Part shown: positions 35,391 to 44,447 of the stretch, piece by piece
Position numbering within the stretch: the first letter of the stretch is position 1
Layout: every line of letters starts with the position of its first letter
Origin: Thiogranum sp.
Lineage (GTDB): Bacteria > Pseudomonadota > Gammaproteobacteria > DSM-19610
Reading direction: 5' to 3'
Assembly (NCBI GenBank): GCA_030148805.1
Contig: JASBSS010000007.1
Coordinates: forward strand, 163,641 to 227,640
Length of the DNA: 64,000 nt
The notes under the pieces: generated by a model
Databases searched by the model: none
The model's input: only the letters and a program-made list of their open reading frames with translations
What the model was told of the DNA's origin: nothing
Translations under genes and position numbers: made by a program

Positions 35391-36323
35391 CTAGTTCGTG
35401 GCGGCTCTGCGTACCGCTCCGGGCGTCGTACCGAGAACTTTCTTGAAGGCTTTGGAGAACGCGAACTCCGACTGGTAGCCAACGGTACCGGAAATCTCGC
35501 CAATCGCCATCCCGGTATTCAACAGCAGTTCGCGCGCCTTGAGCATCCGCCAGCGGGCGAGGTAGAGCATCGGCGGGTCGCCGACCATCTTGCGGAACTT
35601 CTCCGCGAACACCGAACGTGACATGTGCGCGGCGTCCGCGAGTTCGCCAAGCGTCCAGTCATGAGCGATATCGTTGTGCATCAACGACAGCGCCCGGCCG
35701 AGATTTCTGTCCTGAACGGCGATAAGAAAACCGGTTGAATCGGCAAGGCTATCGATATGTGCGGCCAGGGCCTGAATCAGCAGCGCCTCGGCCAGACGGT
35801 CGACGACGGCGTTTGCCGCCGCACTGTCTCCCTGCGAGGAAACGGTAGCCGCCAGCTCCGATGCCGTGGTGACCCAGTCGGTGCCGCTGCCGTCTGTGGC
35901 TTTGACATGAATACATTCCGACAGGCTGTCGAACAAGGGATGTGGCAGCTCCCTGTCGTATTCGAAATGCCCGCAGATCATCGAAGTCGTCGCCGATCCC
36001 TGGCCACCGAAGGACAGCTGCCCTTCGGTGCGGTCCGTCCTTGGGGAACTCAGGAACTGTTGCGCCTGTACCGCAGGCGCCCCCTGTTCATGCAACAGGG
36101 AGTGACTGCCCCCCCGCGGAAAAATCGCTATGTCACCCTTGGCCAGTCTGATCAACGCATCGCCCGCTCCATACTCCAGCCAGCACATGCCGTCGGTGAC
36201 GATGTGAAAGTTCGCGAACTGCCCTCGGGGTATACGCATACCCCAGGGTGAGTGGAAGCGGGCGTGAAAATACACGGTGCCGCGCAGTTTCAGGGCTCGC
36301 AGGATGTCGGCTAGTATGTCCAT
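35391..36323 (-). CDS. AraC family transcriptional regulator
   Basis: 310 residues from the ATG at 36323. An N-terminal AraC_6-type cupin domain (about 1-180; YFHARFHSPWGMRIP, GDIAIFPRGGSH) precedes the two helix-turn-helix motifs (about 205-305; LGELADAAHMSRSVFAEKFR and ISGTVGYQSEFAFSKAFKK). It is 16 bp downstream of the YHS-domain gene on the same strand and ends facing the TauE gene. It may control the YHS gene or the divergent Tat beta-helix gene. Ligand unknown. Confidence 0.9.
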   Translation of the reverse strand: MDILADILRALKLRGTVYFHARFHSPWGMRIPRGQFANFHIVTDGMCWLEYGAGDALIRLAKGDIAIFPRGGSHSLLHEQGAPAVQAQQFLSSPRTDRTEGQLSFGGQGSATTSMICGHFEYDRELPHPLFDSLSECIHVKATDGSGTDWVTTASELAATVSSQGDSAAANAVVDRLAEALLIQALAAHIDSLADSTGFLIAVQDRNLGRALSLMHNDIAHDWTLGELADAAHMSRSVFAEKFRKMVGDPPMLYLARWRMLKARELLLNTGMAIGEISGTVGYQSEFAFSKAFKKVLGTTPGAVRRAATN

Positions 36324-36339
36324 CGGAAGTGAAGTCGCG

Positions 36340-36816
36340 CTATTTCTTGCCTTCCATCTGGCGCCAGTTTTTCTCCGCCTGTGAGTATAGCTTTTTCTCG
36401 TCCTGATTCCAGGGGATCTTGGTATTGAACTTCTGCCCTTCATACATATCGTTGAAGAACACCAGCAACTTTCCGTTGTACAGTTTGAAGGTGTCGGCGT
36501 TGGCCGGAACCTTCGCGTTTTTCGCGCCCATGGCAAACGCGCAAAAACCATGATACTGCGGTAAATACAGCTGGGGATCCTGCTTGAATGCCGTCAGGTT
36601 CTGTTTGTTCGAGAACTGGAACTTGACACCGTCATAGGTGGCTGTGTAATCCGGCGACCCTTTGACCGCACGGTCCGAATTGCGATACGCGACGACGTCG
36701 TAGCCATCCAGCACCACATTGTTGGCATCGGTGTTCCAGGAGCCAGCATGCGCCAGCGCCGTGCTCATGAGCAACAGAATCGAATGTGCCAAAAGTTTAT
36801 TAACGCTCCTGATCAT
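36340..36816 (-). CDS. Secreted YHS-domain protein
   Basis: 158 residues from the ATG at 36816 (GGAGG 5 nt upstream). Signal peptide about 1-25 (ending AHAGS). The YHS-domain region includes VVLDGYDVVAYRNSDRAVKG and LYLPQYHGFCAFAMG, with a Cys and two His/Tyr positions that can bind metal or heme. YHS proteins are often linked to copper or heme and redox sensing, but many have no known role. It is the first gene of a pair with the AraC regulator. Confidence 0.82.
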   Translation of the reverse strand: MIRSVNKLLAHSILLLMSTALAHAGSWNTDANNVVLDGYDVVAYRNSDRAVKGSPDYTATYDGVKFQFSNKQNLTAFKQDPQLYLPQYHGFCAFAMGAKNAKVPANADTFKLYNGKLLVFFNDMYEGQKFNTKIPWNQDEKKLYSQAEKNWRQMEGKK

Positions 36817-37301
36817 CATTGCCTCCATAACTATCGTTTGAAACCAGTCGTCTTCCAGCGCGAGTCCAGTGTCCATGAATGCCCGGCCGGGTGACATGTT
36901 CGGGAAATGCAATATTATATCCAATCGTCCGGATTTTTCGGCGCGAGACGTAACGGCAACGCCTGCCGGTGTCTTTGTTTGCATTCGTTAACCGCTGCAT
37001 TCGACGGCGGTTTTTCTTTCGCGGACTGTTTTCGTTGGCGTGCCCTAGCGTGATAGATGTCACGCAAGTTGGTGTCAGCACAGGTGGCAACGGCCGGTGC
37101 GCTGGTCTTAACTAAGACTGCGCTTGATGGAACCAGTTCGGCCATATAACCAAAAAACTGGGCCATCAAGAACACGAGCAGACGGCAATTCGTTGTCGAG
37201 CCGCGACGCTCCAGGTAAGGCACCCGCCGGAAGAAATTCCGGTGCTGTGCCGATTGTTTTTGCTTCATGTACAGACAGAGTTCCCTAGCCAGGAGATATT
37301 A
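36817..37301. other. Divergent intergenic region with a hairpin
   Basis: No gene supported. CCGGAA (37227-37232) and TTCCGG (37237-37242) form a stem closed by a GAAA loop, 60 bases before the beta-helix gene start. It has no T-run and may be a leader structure. Confidence 0.4.
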
Positions 37302-38828
37302 ATGATGACAGCGGGAAATAAGGGATTTTCCAGGCGTGACGTGTTGAGGTTTTCCGCCGCCGCCGCGTTTGGCGCCGGAGTAAAGAGTGCATTCGCAAAC
37401 GACACGATTTCTTCAAGCCTGCCGGCGGATGCCGCCCACGCGGCAGTCGCAAACGGTCCGGTGAGGTTTAGCAGTTTCATCCATCCCAGTGTCGAACTCG
37501 GCGTCGACCGACTCACCATCGGCGCGGCCAGCATTATCGACGCCTTTGTCTCTTTGTACGGTCGCCGCGCCGTCATTGGCAACGCCGTCAATCTTCAGGA
37601 CAACGATCGGCTGCTGGATTTCGATAACAACGCCGGGCGCGGTGATCTTCGTATCGGCGACGGAACCTTTACCGCTCATGGCGTGACCTTCGTGGGCAAG
37701 GTCGAAATCGGGGAGGCCTGCGGTACCGGCATCAACGCCATCGTTCAGAACGCCACGGTCGGCGACGCCAGTTTCATCGGGCTGGGCGCGCAGATTCTCG
37801 GCACCCAACCCGAGCGCCCCATAGAAATACCGAGCGCCTCGCTGATACTGTTCGGGGCGCGCATTCGCCGGCAGGCAGATGTCGCTGCGAATATCATTCC
37901 GGTACCCGCGCCGTTTTCGCTGTTCTTCGCCGACGTCGACGAAGAGAACCTGGTGCTCGCTCGCGGGTTCAATCTGCTCTACCGCGCGGCGGCGCGAATG
38001 CTTCCGTTTTCCGACGATCCGGGCAGCCCGCGCAACCCAGGCGCGGACTTCCCCGACGTCGAGGCGGCATTCGGCAAGCTGTCGGTGGCGCCGCCGACCG
38101 TCTATCGCCGGGGCACCGGCGTGATCCCGGCACGGCAAGCGACGCTCGCCGATCTTGGCTATGGCGGCTTCCAGCCGTTGGACCCCGTCACACGTCCGTC
38201 CACGCCAGCGCCCGACCAGGGCGGACGGAACGCGCCGGCCGCGACCAGCCCGGACGCCGGTGCGCGCTTCGTGGTGCCGCGCGTAGCCAGCCCGGAACTG
38301 ATTCGCGACGGGGGCATCGTTCTTGGAGGCTGCGAACTGGCCGAAGGGGTTGTCGTCGCTCCCGGCGCCTATGTGCTCGGCGATGTCGCGCCTGCGGTCA
38401 GTGTCGGTCGAGGCACCACCATCGGCGCCAATACCAGCGTGCACGAACTCACCTTTACCTCCTGCCGCATTGGCGAGAACTGTCGTATCGGGCGACGTTG
38501 TGTGCTGCACGGGCCCTTAGAACTCGGGGACAACGTCACGGTGGGCGACCGCGCCATACTGTTTGGACCGACCATTCTCGATAACGTCACCATCGGTGCG
38601 CGGGCACTGGTTTTCGGTCCGGTGGAGGTTGCGCAGGACGTTCCGGACGACGCCATCGTGGTGGCGCCGGGCAACGAGTTCCTGATCGCCCCGTCGGCGC
38701 CGGACAGCGCGCGTACCAGCCTGCCACACAGCGCTCGCATGTTGGCGCAGTGGCGCGCAGTGCAGGATAGCGGGTCGTGCTGCGGCTGCGGACTGGGCGG
38801 CATGGCACTGATCTCGGCGCCGGTGTAG
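37302..38828 (+). CDS. Tat-exported double left-handed beta-helix protein, gamma-carbonic-anhydrase-like
   Basis: 508 residues from the ATG at 37302 (AGGAG 6 nt upstream). Tat signal with SRRDVLRFSAAAAFG. Two hexapeptide-repeat beta-helix regions follow, about residues 55-180 and 340-480, with repeated [LIV]G-containing turns. The first resembles Methanosarcina-type gamma carbonic anhydrase (LRIGDGTFTAHGVTFVG, IGLGAQILG). Of the three zinc His ligands only the one in TAHG seems kept, so classic catalysis is doubtful. The C-terminus ends with SGSCCGCGLGG, a cysteine cluster that could bind metal or lipid. The product is periplasmic. Function unknown. Confidence 0.75.
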   Translation: MMTAGNKGFSRRDVLRFSAAAAFGAGVKSAFANDTISSSLPADAAHAAVANGPVRFSSFIHPSVELGVDRLTIGAASIIDAFVSLYGRRAVIGNAVNLQDNDRLLDFDNNAGRGDLRIGDGTFTAHGVTFVGKVEIGEACGTGINAIVQNATVGDASFIGLGAQILGTQPERPIEIPSASLILFGARIRRQADVAANIIPVPAPFSLFFADVDEENLVLARGFNLLYRAAARMLPFSDDPGSPRNPGADFPDVEAAFGKLSVAPPTVYRRGTGVIPARQATLADLGYGGFQPLDPVTRPSTPAPDQGGRNAPAATSPDAGARFVVPRVASPELIRDGGIVLGGCELAEGVVVAPGAYVLGDVAPAVSVGRGTTIGANTSVHELTFTSCRIGENCRIGRRCVLHGPLELGDNVTVGDRAILFGPTILDNVTIGARALVFGPVEVAQDVPDDAIVVAPGNEFLIAPSAPDSARTSLPHSARMLAQWRAVQDSGSCCGCGLGGMALISAPV

Positions 38829-38883
38829 GCCGGCCCAAGCGTCTTGCATAAGACCAACATTCCCATAACTGGAGCAAATAATA

Positions 38884-39762
38884 ATGAAGCTGAAATACCT
38901 TGTACCAGGCGTTATCCTATTGCTCGGTCAGCAGACAAGCGCAGCAGACCAAAGACTCACCATCGACGCGGCCAGCGTCACCGGCTGGAACCGCTATCTG
39001 GGTCAGCCGCGCTACCGGTGGGATTTCCTGGCGCCGCCACTCGATATCGCCGGTGCCAATACCGTGGCTGCATATAACCCGGGCGCTGCAGAGCCTTTAC
39101 CGCTCACCCCGAATTCGCCGCAGGAGACGGTTCTGGCGACGGTGGCGGACCCTTTCCTCGAGGTCGTGTTCCCGCCCTTCAAGGTCGACCTCACCCTACC
39201 GGAGGCCATCAACGTACCGCTACGAGAGGTAGCTACCCTGATTCGCGGCGACCTCGTTACCCGTAGCGCCTTGCCGTTCATCACCCGCGCCACGGTCACC
39301 GCCCAGTCCCAGGCAGCCCCGGACAAGCCGAATCCGATCACGCTGGGGGACTGGCTCAAAGGCTCCGGACGCATGACAATCAAATGTAGAGACAACGGCA
39401 CCGCCAGCCTGAAGGTGCGGGTCCGGGATCTGATTCCTCGCCGTGCCTATACCGTATGGGCCATGTGGCACCTGGCAGACGGCCGCATCATTCCCCAGCC
39501 GTTCGGCGGCTCGCCCAATGCCTATATCACCGACGAGGACGGCGATGCCGAGCTGGAGCGCACTCTCAATTTTTGCCCGATGGTCGCCGCAACCAACGGT
39601 ATCGATGGCAACAGACTGCTCTCTATCATCACGCACCTGCATTCCGATCATATCTTATACGGTGCCGTACCCACGCCGTCCGGCGCGGGTTACCCGCCGG
39701 GTACGGTCGCTCACATGCAGTTGGAATGGAACTTTCCGGGTGACGGTGTCCCGTTGATCTGA
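38884..39762 (+). CDS. Secreted protein of unknown function
   Basis: 292 residues with a signal peptide (about 1-20, MKLKYLVPGVILLLGQQTSA). The middle contains a beta-rich segment (SGRMTIKCRDNGTASLKVRV, then YTVWAMWHLADG) and a His-rich end segment ITHLHSDHILYG. It starts 55 bp after the beta-helix gene and follows it on the same strand, so the two are probably co-transcribed. No family recognised. Confidence 0.7.
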   Translation: MKLKYLVPGVILLLGQQTSAADQRLTIDAASVTGWNRYLGQPRYRWDFLAPPLDIAGANTVAAYNPGAAEPLPLTPNSPQETVLATVADPFLEVVFPPFKVDLTLPEAINVPLREVATLIRGDLVTRSALPFITRATVTAQSQAAPDKPNPITLGDWLKGSGRMTIKCRDNGTASLKVRVRDLIPRRAYTVWAMWHLADGRIIPQPFGGSPNAYITDEDGDAELERTLNFCPMVAATNGIDGNRLLSIITHLHSDHILYGAVPTPSGAGYPPGTVAHMQLEWNFPGDGVPLI

Positions 39763-39775
39763 AAGCTGTCTGAAG

Positions 39776-39820
39776 GGGGTCGGTGACATATCGGAAATAT
39801 TCTCATTTGTCACCGACCCC
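39776..39820. repeat. Long inverted repeat (terminator- or REP-like)
   Basis: GGGGTCGGTGACA (39776-39788) and TGTCACCGACCCC (39808-39820) are perfect 13-base arms with a 19-base loop, just after the secreted-protein stop and followed by TTTCT. It could terminate the operon. Its sequence also resembles REP elements seen in other genomes. Confidence 0.7.
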
Positions 39821-40002
39821 TTTCTCGGGAGAGACGCTACCGTCCAGACTGTCACAGTCGGCGCCCGCTTTACTTCATTTACCCTACCGACCCTTTTACT
39901 TTACTCTACCCTTTACTCCTGTCTGCGTTTCCGGAAGATCGGCCGGACGGTTCAGCGGCTGGGTCAGAAGGAAATACCCAGAAAAACTTACACCGTGTTT
40001 AG

Positions 40003-40032
40003 CTACTCCCACTCTGTCGTCGCCAGGGCGGA
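40003..40032 (-). other. guaA-3'-end-like sequence (possible attachment site)
   Basis: Read on the minus strand, the stretch could encode GCG-ACG-ACA-GAG-TGG-GAG-TAG (A-T-T-E-W-E-stop), close to the conserved end of GMP synthetase (ATIEWE-stop). It shares ACTCCCACTC and TCGTCGCC with the sequence at 59220, differing at 2 of the 20 bases. No intact guaA is near. Confidence 0.45.
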
Positions 40033-40050
40033 ATTTTGTTACATAGAGTA

Positions 40051-40079
40051 TTGACGCAATATAGAAACCGGCGTAATTT
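40051..40079 (+). promoter_or_regulatory. Promoter of the solo secF gene
   Basis: TTGACG, a 17-base spacer and TAATTT form a good sigma-70 promoter about 70 bases before the secF start. Confidence 0.55.
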
Positions 40080-40147
40080 GCCGCGCCATCTGAGTGCGGA
40101 TCTACGTACTTCACGCCCGAAGCCGTCCGCTGCACGCGGAAACATCC

Positions 40148-41086
40148 ATGGAACTCTTCAAGACACAAACCCATATCGATTTCATGGGAAAGCGCCGGTT
40201 CGTGGCCGTGCTGCTCACAGCATTGATCCTGATCAGTTTGGGGTCACTGCTCACCCGCGGTCTGGCGCTCGGACTGGACTTCACCGGCGGCACCCTGATC
40301 GAGGTCAATTATGCCGCGCCGATCGAGCTGGCACCTGTACGCACAACCCTGAGCCAAGCTGGTTTCGATGGCGCCGTGGTTCAACACTATGGCTCACCGC
40401 GCGAGGTGATGGTACGGCTGGCGCCGCACGCCGACGAAAACCGTGCGGAACTCAGCACGCGTGTATTGGCAGCGCTGCAAAGAGCCAGTAATGAACAGGT
40501 CAAGATGCAGAGAGTCGAGTACGTGGGCGCGCAGGTGGGCGACGAACTGACCGAGCAAGGCGGGCTGGCGATGCTATTCGCTTTGCTCGGCATCCTTGTC
40601 TACGTGGCGCTGCGCTTCGAGTGGCGCTTTGCCCTGGGCGCGGTGCTGGCCACGATCCACGACACGGTTTTTACACTCGGTTTCTTCTCTCTATTCCAGA
40701 TCGAGTTCGACCTCACGGTAATGGCGTCGATACTGGCCGTAATCGGCTATTCCCTGAACGACACTATCGTGGTCTTCGACCGCATCCGTGATAACTTCCG
40801 TCTGATACGCGCAGGGACGGTCGCCGAAATCATGAATACTGCGATCAACCAGACCCTGTCACGCACCATCATGACCGCCGTGACAACGCTACTAGTCGTG
40901 GTGGCCCTGTATTTCTTCGGCGGGCAAGTGGTGCACGGCTTCGCGCTGGCACTGATCGTAGGTATTGGGATTGGCACCCTCTCTTCAATCTACGTGGCAA
41001 GCCCGCTGGCATTGTGGCTGGGTGTCACACGGGCCAACCTCGTTCCGGCGAAACGGCCGGATGCCGAAACGGATGGCGACCCGTAG
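40148..41086 (+). CDS. secF: SecF-like protein translocase subunit (no adjacent secD)
   Basis: 312 residues from the ATG at 40148. It has the SecF features: first helix after MGKRRF, GLALGLDFTGGTLIEVNY, a periplasmic P1-like domain (about 50-130), GDELTEQGGLAMLFALLGIL, ALGAVLATIHDTVFTLG and ASILAVIGYSLNDTIVVFDR. Six membrane segments are expected. Normally secF follows secD in one operon and both are needed for proton-driven protein export. Here secD is absent and unrelated genes lie on each side. It is either a second copy specialised for another partner or a displaced gene. Confidence 0.88.
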   Translation: MELFKTQTHIDFMGKRRFVAVLLTALILISLGSLLTRGLALGLDFTGGTLIEVNYAAPIELAPVRTTLSQAGFDGAVVQHYGSPREVMVRLAPHADENRAELSTRVLAALQRASNEQVKMQRVEYVGAQVGDELTEQGGLAMLFALLGILVYVALRFEWRFALGAVLATIHDTVFTLGFFSLFQIEFDLTVMASILAVIGYSLNDTIVVFDRIRDNFRLIRAGTVAEIMNTAINQTLSRTIMTAVTTLLVVVALYFFGGQVVHGFALALIVGIGIGTLSSIYVASPLALWLGVTRANLVPAKRPDAETDGDP

Positions 41087-41569
41087 ACCTGAAGCCGAGC
41101 TGCCCGCCGCCAACGACCCCGGTCGCCCGGATCCTCTCAATGGCGCGCCTCTAGCATCTTCGGACAATGTTACAGAGCGTGATTCCGACGACTCGTTGCA
41201 ATTCCCCTGACAAAAGCTGCCTCTCGGGCCCACATCCACGCTGGTCATCACTTTGAAGTTGGAGTAGGGCTGAAATGTGTCGCCTACGCCATCAGGGATC
41301 GACTATGCCTGTATTTCTTTTCCTGTGTGGTTGCATCGAAGTCCGCGGTCGCCACTTCAACAAACCGACCTGGGCACCAGTGAATCCCGCCGGCACGGCC
41401 TACTTGCCTGCACGGCATCGAGCTTTAACCCCCCGTACGGCTGGCCGACGACGCTGTCTCTCAGCCGCGAAACAGGCTCCGTAAAGCTAGCCGCGTTTGC
41501 TCAGATTACCTACCTTACCCAAGAAATGTGATGCCCGTCGCATAATCCTGAATCAACCGCCGTCTCGCG
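41087..41569. other. Intergenic stretch without a supported gene
   Basis: Short readings exist on the plus strand, but none has a ribosome site or recognisable family. It separates secF from the DUF5666 gene. Confidence 0.5.
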
Positions 41570-41603
41570 TTGACCTCCTTCATAATTGGGATAATATTCC
41601 CAA
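41570..41603 (+). promoter_or_regulatory. Promoter with embedded palindromic operator before DUF5666 gene
   Basis: TTGACC (41570-41575), a 16-base spacer and TAATAT (41592-41597) form a promoter. The palindrome TTGGGATAATATTCCCAA (41586-41603) covers its -10 box. The same operator core, with one base changed, occurs at 45268-45285 before the DUF6502 gene. Confidence 0.75.
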
Positions 41604-41675
41604 CACTGGTGAGAGGTGCCCGGTGATAACCACTGAGCAGCCCTGCCAAACCCGCTATGAGCTCAGGAGATTATT

Positions 41676-42938
41676 ATGAATATCATTAAGTTAACCAATG
41701 TTGCCATGGCCGTTGCCGTGACCCTCGGACTTTCGGCCTGCGGCGGAGGGGGAAGCGCCGGTACCGCGGCGACAGCCAGTTCCGCATCGGTCGGCACTAT
41801 CACCGGCTTCGGCAGTGTGTTTGTCAATGGCGTCGAGTTCGACACCGCCAGCGCCAACATCCTGATTGATGGTCGGCCGGCCACCGAAGCCGATCTTGCG
41901 GTCGGGATGGTGGCCGAAATTCAGGGTACGGCGAGCGGTTCCACAGGCGCCGCTATCAGCATCGATGTCAGCGACGAGCTGGAAGGCATCGTCCAAAGCA
42001 ACAGCATTCCGGCAGCCGGCAACAGCGGCACCCTGGTTGTCATGGGCCAAACCGTCACCGTCAACGCCAACACCCTGTTTGAGAGCAAGCTCAGCGGCGT
42101 GATCGGCGTCGATCAGATCGCGGCCGGGCAGATTGTTGAAGTCAGCGGCTACAGCGACGGCACCGGAACCGCCGTCGCCACCCGTATCGAGGTGAAGGCC
42201 GCCGATCTGGCCACCTACCTGGCCGGCCACCCCGACGGCGTCGAGGTCAAAGGCCTGGTCAGCGCGCTGGATACCGCGGCGCAGACGTTCAGTATCGGCA
42301 GTCTGTCCGTCAGCTATGCGGGCGCGCTGGTTGACAGCGACGTCACCCTCGCCGACGGCCTGTACGTTGAGGTCAAGAGCGTGGCCGGCATCGACGGCGC
42401 GGGCGCCTTGGTGGCGAGCAAAGTCGAGCTGGAAGACGGGGGCGAAAAAGGCCACCGCGGCAAGGAAAATGAAGAGCTGGAAATGGAAGGCATCATTTCT
42501 TCGGCATACGACGGCACCGCTTTCAGCGTCAACGGCACCTCCGTCGTCGTCACGGATGCAACCGAGTTTGATGGCGGTACCACCAGCGCGCTGCTGCTCG
42601 GCGCCAAGGTCGAGGTCGAGGGCACCTTCGATGCGCAGGGCCAGTTGATCGCCACCAAGGTCGGCTTTGAAGATGAAGGCGATACTGAAGTGACCGGCAC
42701 CGTCAGCGCGATCACCGCAACCGGCGTCAATAGTGGCACGATTACCCTGCAGGATGGCTCGGTGATTAGCATCACCAACTCCACCATTATGAAGGACAGC
42801 CGTGACATCGGGGTGGTACCGGACCCGCATTTCAACCTGCAGGGACTGGCTGTCGGCGACTTTGTGGACCTGCATCTCTTTACCGATGCGGCGACGGGCA
42901 ATCTGGTCGCCGTGAAGCTGGAGCGCGACAACCCCTGA
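41676..42938 (+). CDS. DUF5666 domain lipoprotein
   Basis: 420 residues; AGGAG 6 nt before the ATG. A lipoprotein signal ends in LGLSACGGGG, so the Cys at about residue 22 is lipidated. The mature protein consists of repeated beta-rich DUF5666 units with GTITGFGSVFVNGVEFDTAS near the start and recurring V-E-G/V-K-G and T-KVE/T-RIE segments (five or so repeats). A highly charged insert (GGEKGHRGKENEELEME) lies near residue 265. It is presumably anchored in the outer membrane or at the cell surface. Role unknown. It is convergent with a second DUF5666 gene and shares an operator with the DUF6502 gene. Confidence 0.82.
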   Translation: MNIIKLTNVAMAVAVTLGLSACGGGGSAGTAATASSASVGTITGFGSVFVNGVEFDTASANILIDGRPATEADLAVGMVAEIQGTASGSTGAAISIDVSDELEGIVQSNSIPAAGNSGTLVVMGQTVTVNANTLFESKLSGVIGVDQIAAGQIVEVSGYSDGTGTAVATRIEVKAADLATYLAGHPDGVEVKGLVSALDTAAQTFSIGSLSVSYAGALVDSDVTLADGLYVEVKSVAGIDGAGALVASKVELEDGGEKGHRGKENEELEMEGIISSAYDGTAFSVNGTSVVVTDATEFDGGTTSALLLGAKVEVEGTFDAQGQLIATKVGFEDEGDTEVTGTVSAITATGVNSGTITLQDGSVISITNSTIMKDSRDIGVVPDPHFNLQGLAVGDFVDLHLFTDAATGNLVAVKLERDNP

Positions 42939-42955
42939 ATCCTGCCCGGCGACTA

Positions 42956-42991
42956 GTGGCGGACCCGGGAAGGGTCCGCCACTTTCTTCTT
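42956..42991. terminator. Strong bidirectional terminator between convergent DUF5666 genes
   Basis: GTGGCGGACCC and GGGTCCGCCAC are perfect 11-bp arms with a 5-base loop (42967-42971), followed by TTTCTTCTT. It lies between the two convergent genes. Confidence 0.9.
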
Positions 42992-44447
42992 AACTTTCCC
43001 TATCGACCTCATCGGCCGTACCATCAGGCTGGTCGTCCCTGACCTTGACCCGATCACCCGCGGACAGCGCGCCATAGAAGGCCCCGCTACCGATGCTGTT
43101 TTCGTTGCGGTCCTCGAACTGGGTCCCGGCGTCGGTAAAGAAGGTCACGCCAAGGATGGTGACAGAAGTTCCGCTGGCAAAACCGTCAACCGGGCCTTGC
43201 AGGATGACGTTGTCCGGCACATCGCGCTGGATCTCCGTGGCCACGACCCCGGTGGCATCTTTGAAACCGCGAATTTGGACGAACTGACCGCTGGAGAAGT
43301 CGCTCAGGCCGGGGTTCTTGACCGCGTTGGTGGCGTCACTGATCTTGGTTTGATTGTTGACGTTGACCGTAATCGTGCCGTCGCCCAACAGGACTGTCAC
43401 GCTGTTCGCGGTCACGCTCGACAGGGGCGCATCGATCTTGATCTCATCGCTGCGCGTCTCGATTTCATCGGCCACCAGAATATTGCCGCTCAGGGTACCG
43501 CCGACTTCAACTTTGAGGCCGTTGCTCAATTGCAGGCCAGTCGGCGTCAGTGACGCGCCACTGGCGTTAACGGCCTGCCCTGCCACGCGAAAATCACTCA
43601 AGTCGCCGCTGAAGTTGGACACCAGTCCTTCGACGCTGAGTTCGTCACCATCGCTGCCCAACGAGGTGTCCTCAGGCTGCACGCGACTGGCGTCCATGCT
43701 GGCGGCGCCGGTGAGTATCCCCCTGGCTTCGACAATGTCGCCGTTGTTGACGCGGTTGCCGGGCAGGTCGCTCAGATCCACGCCGGGCAGTAGCGTAACC
43801 GTCACGCCGTTGAGCGTGAAACCGTCGCCGGGACCGCCGTTGCCTGTAACCCCGGTGGCGCTGCCCTTGAGTTCGACCGCCGTTGTTCCAAAGCTCGCGG
43901 CGCTGGCTTTCAGCTCGATAAAAGTGGCTTGCAGCGTGCCGCCGGCGTCGAAGAAACCGCTGACCTCAACGACATTATTGTCGGCCAACGTAGCGAAACC
44001 AAAGCCCCCGGCATCGCTCTCGAAGACGGTGGTCGCCTTGTCGACGCGCACACCGACGCCCAGCACCGAGAACGATTTGCTGAGCCCGTCGGGGTCGGTC
44101 GCCACACCGCTGACCGGTCCTTCTACGTTGGCATCGAACACGACGCGCTGAGCGCTGCCGGAAGTACCGCTCACCGTGCCCTCGACGGTGACCACCATGC
44201 CGAGCGAAAGATTCGCCTGGCAGTTGCCGGTGGCGTCGCTGTCGTTGACCGAACAGGCGGCATTGCTGATATCGTATTCGACGCCATTGACGAAAATGCT
44301 GCCGAACTTGGTGATACTGCCACTGGCGATCTTGCCGGTGCCGCCGATCCCCGCCAGTTGACCGCCGCCGCTGCCGCCGCCGCAGGCGGCCAAGCCTGTC
44401 GTCACTGCCAGCAGCGCACTGCATGCAACCTGTTTGAACGATTTCAT
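42990..44447 (-). CDS. DUF5666 domain lipoprotein, second copy
   Basis: 485 residues from the ATG at 44447 (GGAGG 7 nt upstream). The lipoprotein signal ends TGLAACGGGSGGG. The mature part has the same opening as the other copy, KIASGSITKFGSIFVNGVEY, and a chain of about six DUF5666 beta units with repeated D-E-I-E-T or V-E-V motifs. Its start overlaps the DUF6502 stop by one base (TGATG), so translation is coupled to that regulator-like protein. It is the second gene of the operon read from the palindrome at 45251-45302. Confidence 0.82.
   Translation of the reverse strand: MKSFKQVACSALLAVTTGLAACGGGSGGGQLAGIGGTGKIASGSITKFGSIFVNGVEYDISNAACSVNDSDATGNCQANLSLGMVVTVEGTVSGTSGSAQRVVFDANVEGPVSGVATDPDGLSKSFSVLGVGVRVDKATTVFESDAGGFGFATLADNNVVEVSGFFDAGGTLQATFIELKASAASFGTTAVELKGSATGVTGNGGPGDGFTLNGVTVTLLPGVDLSDLPGNRVNNGDIVEARGILTGAASMDASRVQPEDTSLGSDGDELSVEGLVSNFSGDLSDFRVAGQAVNASGASLTPTGLQLSNGLKVEVGGTLSGNILVADEIETRSDEIKIDAPLSSVTANSVTVLLGDGTITVNVNNQTKISDATNAVKNPGLSDFSSGQFVQIRGFKDATGVVATEIQRDVPDNVILQGPVDGFASGTSVTILGVTFFTDAGTQFEDRNENSIGSGAFYGALSAGDRVKVRDDQPDGTADEVDRES

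Noticed and set aside
41277..41531. 84-codon plus-strand reading between secF and DUF5666
   Set aside because: No ribosome site or motif; codon pattern unlike neighbours.
41691..42875. 394-codon minus-strand reading opposite the first DUF5666 gene
   Set aside because: Antisense of a repetitive beta protein; no ribosome site or family.
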